Positions 57,451 to 64,000 of a DNA stretch of 64,000 nt are shown one piece after another (within the stretch, counting starts at the first letter, position 1; the number at the start of each line of letters is the position of its first letter). The DNA is from Albidovulum sp. (GTDB lineage: Bacteria > Pseudomonadota > Alphaproteobacteria > Rhodobacterales > Rhodobacteraceae): assembly GCA_026989275.1 (NCBI GenBank), contig JALSJQ010000029.1, positions 110,792 to 174,791 on the forward strand, given 5' to 3'. The notes beneath the pieces were generated by a model. It saw nothing but the letters and a program-made list of their open reading frames with translations, was not told where the DNA came from and searched no databases. Both the position numbers and the translations under genes were made by a program.

Positions 57451-58271
57451 GCAGACAAGCGCACATCTCGCCCTCTCCCGGCACGCCGGCCCCGGCCCTG
57501 CGCAAGCCGCTGTATCTGGATGCAGGCGGCATTCGCGAGGTGCGGGTGGAAGGACCGGCCCTGCGCTGCCGGATGGCGCAGGGCCCGGATCGCCATTTTC
57601 CGCTGGCCCGTGTTTCGCGCATACTGGCCCGCGGCCCGGTGAACATCCGTGGCGATGCCATGCTGGGCATTCTGCAAGCCGGCCTCACCATCACCTGGTT
57701 GACGCCCGATGGCACTCTGACCGGATACGCGCTCACGGCCGCCCCCCGGCCGGATGCCCTGCTTGACCAGCGCCTGGAAGATCTCGCTGCCACCGGCGAA
57801 CTTGCGGATATTCTCGAGAACTGGCGCCTCTCCCGCATGCGCCGGCTCATCATGGAGGAAGTCGCACCCCATCTGGGGTGGATGAAGGATTTGCGCGCCC
57901 GCGGCATTCGCGGCAGGGCGGGCGGCATCATTCGCAGGCGCCTGGGCATCCGCTGGGAGAAGGAGATACGCGCCTTCCGCCCCTTGTCGCTTTCGCTGGT
58001 GCTGGAGGAATGGCGGCGGATGGGCACTTCCCCCCTGTGGCTCGATCCCGGCCCGGAGCGGGCGGATCTTGCCGCCCTGCTGGCCGGCCTGCTGGAATGG
58101 CCCATGTGGCGCATTGGCCTGGAGCTGCCCGCTGCGCCGGATTTGTCGAGCTGGCAGGCGCGCGTGCGCTTTTTCGAGGAACACCGGCCGGCCATGCAGC
58201 GGCACACGCGGAAACTGGCGGACGATCTCGTCAGGCATCTCTATTCCGTCGTGCCCGGCGCGGGAATCTGA
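57447..58271 (+). CDS. Degenerate Cas1-like protein
   Basis: 274 residues. Residues 20-97 (PLYLDAGGIREVRVEGPALR, then FPLARVSRILARGPVNIRGDAMLGILQAGLTITWLTPDG) follow the strand pattern of the Cas1 N-terminal beta domain. The rest is helical and shorter than Cas1, and none of the Glu/His/Asp catalytic motifs of the neighbour can be found. It overlaps cas1 by 4 bases and precedes the second cas2 by 15. Likely a non-catalytic partner or structural half of a mixed integrase. An unrelated helical protein is not excluded. Confidence 0.65.
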   Translation: MSRQAHISPSPGTPAPALRKPLYLDAGGIREVRVEGPALRCRMAQGPDRHFPLARVSRILARGPVNIRGDAMLGILQAGLTITWLTPDGTLTGYALTAAPRPDALLDQRLEDLAATGELADILENWRLSRMRRLIMEEVAPHLGWMKDLRARGIRGRAGGIIRRRLGIRWEKEIRAFRPLSLSLVLEEWRRMGTSPLWLDPGPERADLAALLAGLLEWPMWRIGLELPAAPDLSSWQARVRFFEEHRPAMQRHTRKLADDLVRHLYSVVPGAGI

Positions 58272-58286
58272 CGAGGAGGCAGGGAC

Positions 58287-58625
58287 ATGAACCAGGGTGC
58301 GCTGCATCTGCTCGCTTATGACGTGGCCGATCGTCGGCGACTCAGCCGCGTGGCGGCCATTGCGGAAAGTCACGGAGTGCGCGTGCAGTATTCGCTGTTC
58401 GTGATGCGGCTCACGCCGGCCGCGCGCAAGGCGCTGGTGGCGGAATTGTCCCGCGTGATCGACCCGCGTGAGGACGACGTGCGCATCTACCCGCTGCCTG
58501 CCCGGCCCGCTTGGGAATTGTACGGCCGTGCCATGTGGCCGGAAGGAATTTCCCTGTCGGGCCTCTGGCCTGCACACGGTGATGAAGATGGAGCCTCGGA
58601 TGGAGAAGGAGAGCGTGAGCCATGA
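58287..58625 (+). CDS. cas2: Cas2, second copy
   Basis: A 112-residue Cas2 with the canonical LLAYDVADRRRLSRVAAIAESHGVRVQYSLFVMRLTP block and REDDVRIYPLP. It is closer to standard Cas2 than the first copy. The C-terminal about 30 residues (acidic, GDEDGASDGEGE) are an extension. GACGAGGAGGCAGGG precedes the ATG. It ends just before the leader. Confidence 0.9.
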   Translation: MNQGALHLLAYDVADRRRLSRVAAIAESHGVRVQYSLFVMRLTPAARKALVAELSRVIDPREDDVRIYPLPARPAWELYGRAMWPEGISLSGLWPAHGDEDGASDGEGEREP

Positions 58626-58744
58626 TCCACGGATCGCCCCGCAGGGAAGCGGGATCTTCCTCCCGCGTCAACTTGGCAGCCCCGGAAATTCCTGCTATGG
58701 CTGCCCGCAGGGCATTGAAAGTCGTGCGGAAAATGCCCGATGGA
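58626..58744 (+). promoter_or_regulatory. CRISPR leader
   Basis: A 119-base non-coding stretch between cas2 and the first repeat. It carries inverted arms GGCAGCC (58675-58681) and GGCTGCC (58699-58705) which echo the GGCTGC start of the repeat, and a possible -35 TTGGCA at 58673. The degenerate repeat lies at the opposite end, so this is the acquisition and transcription start side. Confidence 0.7.
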
Positions 58745-61700
58745 GGCTGCAGCCGCCCCTGAAGAAAAAGGGATTAAGACACGAGGGCATTCTTGAAATC
58801 ACGGAAATTCATTGGCTGCAGCCGCCCCTGAAGAAAAAGGGATTAAGACCGAACAGTTCGTCTCCGATATTTTCCAGAATTGGCTGCAGCCGCCCCTGAA
58901 GAAAAAGGGATTAAGACTGTTCTCCTTCTTTTCTTGTCTTCCGTTTTCGGGCTGCAGCCGCCCCTGAAGAAAAAGGGATTAAGACCCTATCTCCCGGCCT
59001 GGTCCCTATCCTACCGGCTGCAGCCGCCCCTGAAGAAAAAGGGATTAAGACGTGCCGCTTGGCACGATCCCCTTGTGCCCCGGGGCTGCAGCCGCCCCTG
59101 AAGAAAAAGGGATTAAGACCATAAACCCAAGGGTGCTCCCTTGGATCAACAGGCTGCAGCCGCCCCTGAAGAAAAAGGGATTAAGACCTTGGCGGTCTTT
59201 AGACGTTTTTCCGCCTTGGAGGCTGCAGCCGCCCCTGAAGAAAAAGGGATTAAGACAGGGGCCGGGGCTGACGTTACCCTAGGTTATCCGGCTGCAGCCG
59301 CCCCTGAAGAAAAAGGGATTAAGACAAGAAAAATGGGATTTGTCTTCAACATTCTGGCTGCAGCCGCCCCTGAAGAAAAAGGGATTAAGACCTTTTCGCA
59401 CTTCTTTATCCCCTTCGTGAATGGGCTGCAGCCGCCCCTGAAGAAAAAGGGATTAAGACATACATCAAACAGGGTATTCAGCTTGTCTTTATCGGCTGCA
59501 GCCGCCCCTGAAGAAAAAGGGATTAAGACCAGATCGTTCGTCGTCATTCAGGATTTCTTCTGGCTGCAGCCGCCCCTGAAGAAAAAGGGATTAAGACTCT
59601 GTTCTCCTTTTGCTTCTTGGTTTTTTCATGGCTGCAGCCGCCCCTGAAGAAAAAGGGATTAAGACTTGATTACCTCTTATTCTCATATCCGTCATTGGGC
59701 TGCAGCCGCCCCTGAAGAAAAAGGGATTAAGACCATCAAACAGGTCATGATGAAACAGGATTGAAGGCTGCAGCCGCCCCTGAAGAAAAAGGGATTAAGA
59801 CTCAGGTGATTTCTCCAATTTCTCCAATGATGTGGCTGCAGCCGCCCCTGAAGAAAAAGGGATTAAGACTTTATCCTCCTTACATTTTGTTTTTCATCTT
59901 GGGCTGCAGCCGCCCCTGAAGAAAAAGGGATTAAGACTCTTCGGGAAGAACAATGTCCTCGGTAGTCCTGGCTGCAGCCGCCCCTGAAGAAAAAGGGATT
60001 AAGACAGATACCGCTGGATGCGGTCCTGAAGACGGCCGAGGCTGCAGCCGCCCCTGAAGAAAAAGGGATTAAGACGTCGGACCGCCAAAGGTTTTCACGA
60101 GGGCGTAGGCTGCAGCCGCCCCTGAAGAAAAAGGGATTAAGACGCAGATGGCACCGCGCCTTTCGGGGTTTCTGGTGGCTGCAGCCGCCCCTGAAGAAAA
60201 AGGGATTAAGACAGATCCCCATGACCGTTTCATGAGTCATCCCGGGCTGCAGCCGCCCCTGAAGAAAAAGGGATTAAGACCTTGTTCATCAGTCCATCCT
60301 TTCTTATACAAGGCTGCAGCCGCCCCTGAAGAAAAAGGGATTAAGACTCATTTCTTCATCTCCTTTTATTTCATCATCGGCTGCAGCCGCCCCTGAAGAA
60401 AAAGGGATTAAGACCTTCAGGATCAGGGTCTTGTTGGCTTCGACCTTGGGCTGCAGCCGCCCCTGAAGAAAAAGGGATTAAGACTGATCTCCCCACGGTA
60501 ATCCTGATCGATTGTGGGCTGCAGCCGCCCCTGAAGAAAAAGGGATTAAGACATCTCCATCTCCTTCTCTGTCAGGTCTTCGTGGCTGCAGCCGCCCCTG
60601 AAGAAAAAGGGATTAAGACGTCACGACCCATTTCCGTTTTCCGTCATTGGAAAGGGCTGCAGCCGCCCCTGAAGAAAAAGGGATTAAGACCGAAAATCCA
60701 TTTTCCTTCTCCTTCTGTTTCGGGCTGCAGCCGCCCCTGAAGAAAAAGGGATTAAGACGTATGTTCCCGCCGCAATCGCCGCAGCCCGCTGGCTGCAGCC
60801 GCCCCTGAAGAAAAAGGGATTAAGACAAATCTCCGCAAGCGCTTTCTCGATGAATGCCGGCTGCAGCCGCCCCTGAAGAAAAAGGGATTAAGACCGGAAA
60901 ATCTCCGCGAGAGCCTTCTCTAAGAAGGCTGCAGCCGCCCCTGAAGAAAAAGGGATTAAGACAAGGCTTCCTCGGGCGACTTCGCGCCCGCCACGCGGCT
61001 GCAGCCGCCCCTGAAGAAAAAGGGATTAAGACGAAGCCGCTCGATAGCCTTGGAAGAGACCTTATGGCTGCAGCCGCCCCTGAAGAAAAAGGGATTAAGA
61101 CATCATGTAGCGGTGTAGTTCGATAGGCACTTCGGGCTGCAGCCGCCCCTGAAGAAAAAGGGATTAAGACCTCTGTATTGCAGATAACAGTCACAACTGT
61201 TTCACCGGGCTGCAGCCGCCCCTGAAGAAAAAGGGATTAAGACCGATGGCGGGGACGTATTCCCCCGCCTTGATCGCGGCTGCAGCCGCCCCTGAAGAAA
61301 AAGGGATTAAGACGCTTTTCGAGCTCCGCGGTAAGGATAAGCGGGGCTGCAGCCGCCCCTGAAGAAAAAGGGATTAAGACCTTGCCTAAAGGCAAGCCTG
61401 CCTTGCGGCAGGAGGGCTGCAGCCGCCCCTGAAGAAAAAGGGATTAAGACCTTTTCGGCCTGCTCCTGGAGCTGGGCCTTCGGCTGCAGCCGCCCCTGAA
61501 GAAAAAGGGATTAAGACTTTTTTACCTTCTTCTCATCCTCCTGTAGAGGGCTGCAGCCGCCCCTGAAGAAAAAGGGATTAAGACTGCTGCAGCCGGGCCT
61601 TTTCCGCCCGGCCGCCGGCTGCAGCCGCCCCTGAAGAAAAAGGGATTAAGACCTTGTTGCGAATAAGGTTGGCGCGATGGCGGTGGGCTGCAGCCGCCCC

Positions 61701-63835
61701 TGAAGAAAAAGGGATTAAGACCCGCCCGGGTTGCTCTTTTTATTCGCCCATTTGGGCTGCAGCCGCCCCTGAAGAAAAAGGGATTAAGACTTAACTTCCC
61801 AGTCCACCTTCCCCAGGCGGATCTGGCTGCAGCCGCCCCTGAAGAAAAAGGGATTAAGACTGTAGGGTGCTGACACATAATAGGTGTCGTTGGCTGCAGC
61901 CGCCCCTGAAAAAAAAGGGATTAAGACGCCCGGATTGTGCTCTTTTTATTCGCCCATTTGAGGCTGCAGCCGCCCCTGAAGAAAAAGGGATTAAGACGAG
62001 ATCCTGCCATCTGTTCGGCCGGTGATAGGGGCTGCAGCCGCCCCTGAAGAAAAAGGGATTAAGACAGATTTCCGCGAGAGCCTTCTCTAGGAATGCCGGC
62101 TGCAGCCGCCCCTGAAGAAAAAGGGATTAAGACCATAAGTGCCGTCCGCTATCGCCTTGGCCCGCTGGCTGCAGCCGCCCCTGAAGAAAAAGGGATTAAG
62201 ACCAACCCCGCCAAGGCGCCTTCCGGCAGGCCGAATGGCTGCAGCCGCCCCTGAAGAAAAAGGGATTAAGACCATAAGTGCCGTCCGCTATCGCCTTGGC
62301 CCGCTGGCTGCAGCCGCCCCTGAAGAAAAAGGGATTAAGACGATCAGCTTTCGCGCATGGTGCTTTTCGGATCGGGCTGCAGCCGCCCCTGAAGAAAAAG
62401 GGATTAAGACCCAGCTGGGCCACCTTTTCTTTTGGGGCATAGGGCTGCAGCCGCCCCTGAAGAAAAAGGGATTAAGACCAATGTTGATGGCGACTTTTTC
62501 CATTTTTGGGGCTGCAGCCGCCCCTGAAGAAAAAGGGATTAAGACGGATGCAAATAGCACCCTCGGGGAGATCGCAGGGCTGCAGCCGCCCCTGAAGAAA
62601 AAGGGATTAAGACCCCACTCGGGCGGTACCAGTTCGCTGCGCTCGCGGGCTGCAGCCGCCCCTGAAGAAAAAGGGATTAAGACTTCTGCAGCCGGGCCTT
62701 TTCCGCCCGGCCGCCGAGGCTGCAGCCGCCCCTGAAGAAAAAGGGATTAAGACCGAAATGATGTGGATCTTGTCGAGAGATTGCGGCTGCAGCCGCCCCT
62801 GAAGAAAAAGGGATTAAGACCAACCATGGGACAAAACTCGCGGCCGCAAACGGGCTGCAGCCGCCCCTGAAGAAAAAGGGATTAAGACGCCGCGTTGCGC
62901 CAAGCGTCAAGCGCGGCGAGGGGCTGCAGCCGCCCCTGAAGAAAAAGGGATTAAGACCGCTTTCCGATGCAAACGAGCCCGGCAAGAGTCGGCTGCAGCC
63001 GCCCCTGAAGAAAAAGGGATTAAGACGGAAGCCGTGGGTGAGCTTCAGTGCCCGCCTAAGGGCTGCAGCCGCCCCTGAAGAAAAAGGGATTAAGACCCAG
63101 TTGGTGCTCCGCCCCCGCTCGGCATGGAGGCTGCAGCCGCCCCTGAAGAAAAAGGGATTAAGACCGTGCACGTCGTCATGGGTGAGTGCCCAGTTGGGCT
63201 GCAGCCGCCCCTGAAGAAAAAGGGATTAAGACGATGGTCCTTGAGAAGGACCAGCTGGGAATGCGGCTGCAGCCGCCCCTGAAGAAAAAGGGATTAAGAC
63301 GCGGCAAGGATGATGCCGTCTGGTATCTGTTCCGGCTGCAGCCGCCCCTGAAGAAAAAGGGATTAAGACGTCTTACCTTGGCCATTGGACTCTCCTTGGT
63401 GGCTGCAGCCGCCCCTGAAGAAAAAGGGATTAAGACCCGACAACAGCCGGGCGAAGAATGCATCCCGGGGCTGCAGCCGCCCCTGAAGAAAAAGGGATTA
63501 AGACCGCCCGCGCACTACCTTCGTAGTGCGTGGCTGCGGCTGCAGCCGCCCCTGAAGAAAAAGGGATTAAGACGAAGAACCAGATCATGATGCCGGGGGT
63601 GAACGGGCTGCAGCCGCCCCTGAAGAAAAAGGGATTAAGACGCTGATTAATAGGAGTTGCTGGATTGTTTTAAGGCTGCAGCCGCCCCTGAAGAAAAAGG
63701 GATTAAGACATCGTCTTCTGTCTTTGGCTCGTATTTCACATGGGCTGCAGCCGCCCCTGAAGAAAAAGGGATTAAGACAGTCTTTAGCCTCTTTTCAGCC
63801 TTGGCGGGCTGCAGCCACCCCTGAAGAAAAAGGGA
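58745..63835 (+). CRISPR. CRISPR array, 74 full repeats plus one truncated, 36-nt repeat
   Basis: I counted 74 repeats of 36 nt (first 58745-58780, last full 63743-63778) and a truncated copy at 63807-63835 with a G-to-A change and lost 3' end. Spacers are 30-37 nt, mostly 32-33; the last is 28. The repeat has a palindromic 5' end (GGCTGCAGCC), a short CCCT/AGGG stem and a 3' ATTAAGAC handle. One internal repeat (61892-61927) has a single G-to-A change. Spacers 50 and 52 (62134-62166, 62273-62305) are identical. Peptide frames across the array (AAAAPEEKGIKT repeats) are artefacts. Confidence 0.98.
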
Positions 63836-63919
63836 CATGTGCTGCGCCACGATGCGCGTCGCTTCCAGGCTCTCAAGAAGTGGCTCGGTTCGTTTGAACA
63901 GTTCCGGGCGGTTTCATAA
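63836..63919 (+). pseudogene. 3' remnant of an unidentified gene fused to the last repeat
   Basis: Directly after the truncated repeat an open frame reads HVLRHDARRFQALKKWLGSFEQFRAVS and stops at 63917-63919. It has no start of its own; its 5' part is replaced by the array end. The family is not recognised. It suggests a deletion or recombination joined the array to another gene. Confidence 0.4.
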
Positions 63920-63936
63920 GTGGATCACCCGCTCTG

Positions 63937-64000
63937 TCATGCTGCGACCGGTACCGGTTGCAGCGCCTCATGATATGCCAGATCGGGCGTTCGCCCGTCC
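63937..64000 (-). mobile_element. C-terminal end of a probable IS transposase, cut by the window
   Basis: On the minus strand the frame entering from the window edge reads DGRTPDLAYHEALQPVPVAA and stops at 63937-63939. This is the usual tail of rve-type (IS3/IS481-like) transposases, which end in a GRTPxxAY segment. The element end may lie near 63920 (TGGATCACCC). Only 20 residues are visible, so the family is tentative. An imperfect palindrome with 12-base arms lies at 63941-63964. Confidence 0.5.

Noticed and set aside
57447..58271. A second catalytic Cas1
   Set aside because: The Glu, His and Asp motifs of the neighbouring Cas1 have no counterpart, so it is reported only as Cas1-like.
58880..63850. 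Many open frames on both strands inside the array, with repeated AAAAPEEKGIKT, LQPPLKKKGLR or LNPFFFRGGCS peptides
   Set aside because: They are translations of the 36-nt repeat, which is a multiple of three and has no stop in several frames. No ribosome sites or gene-like spacers.

Overview
The window is GC-rich chromosomal DNA of an alphaproteobacterium, most likely Rhodobacterales or a close relative. The reasons are the hisS-hisZ-hisG cluster next to a DUF1489 gene, a DUF2927 lipoprotein, a Hint-domain protein, an overlapping xdhABC-BMP transporter purine operon and a ROSE-like RNA thermometer ahead of an Hsp20 gene. No tRNA or rRNA gene was recognised. The identification rests on gene content and order read by eye, not on a database comparison.

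1-43 kb is ordinary host backbone. It holds a MoxR AAA+/VWA pair split by a DUF2927 lipoprotein and a 54-residue membrane protein (0.2-4.3 kb); a DedA protein, a cytochrome P450, an M48 protease and DUF599 (4.7-8.2 kb); glycolate oxidase glcDEF (8.5-12.5 kb); a trypsin-like protease, a thermometer-controlled Hsp20, succinate-semialdehyde dehydrogenase, ZapE, a VIT1/CCC1 transporter, a Hint protein, an LpxR-like protein, a K+ channel and B12-dependent ribonucleotide reductase (12.8-23.8 kb); DUF1489, hisGZS, SlyX, a crotonase and dnaE (24.2-33.0 kb); and a purine-catabolism run hiuH-xdhABC-ABC transporter-BMP protein (33.1-43.2 kb), closed by a strong terminator at 43261-43290.

43.5-63.8 kb is a type III-B CRISPR-Cas island whose codon use differs from its neighbours (Leu CTG instead of CTC). 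All genes are on the + strand: cas6, a CARF protein of the NE0113 family, cmr1, cas10/cmr2, cmr3, cmr4, cmr5, cmr6, a Csx1 effector fused to a Csx16 ring-nuclease domain, and a small membrane protein with a SAVED-like C-terminus. An adaptation cassette follows with two cas2 genes flanking a complete cas1 and a degenerate cas1-like gene. Then come a leader and an array of 74 full 36-nt repeats plus one truncated repeat. The array runs into a gene remnant and the 3' end of a probable IS transposase at the window edge.

How the island should work (family knowledge plus inference): Cas6 cuts the array transcript to leave an 8-nt ATTAAGAC handle. Cmr1-6/Cas10 binds target RNA, cuts it through Cmr4, and makes cyclic oligoadenylate at the Cas10 GGDD palm. 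That messenger could switch on the Csx1 HEPN RNase, whose own C-terminal Csx16 domain may destroy it, and possibly the membrane SAVED-like protein and the NE0113 CARF protein. The most unusual points are the one-chain effector/ring-nuclease, the asymmetric cas2-cas1-cas1'-cas2' set, and several spacers that read as antisense to Shine-Dalgarno/start-codon regions.
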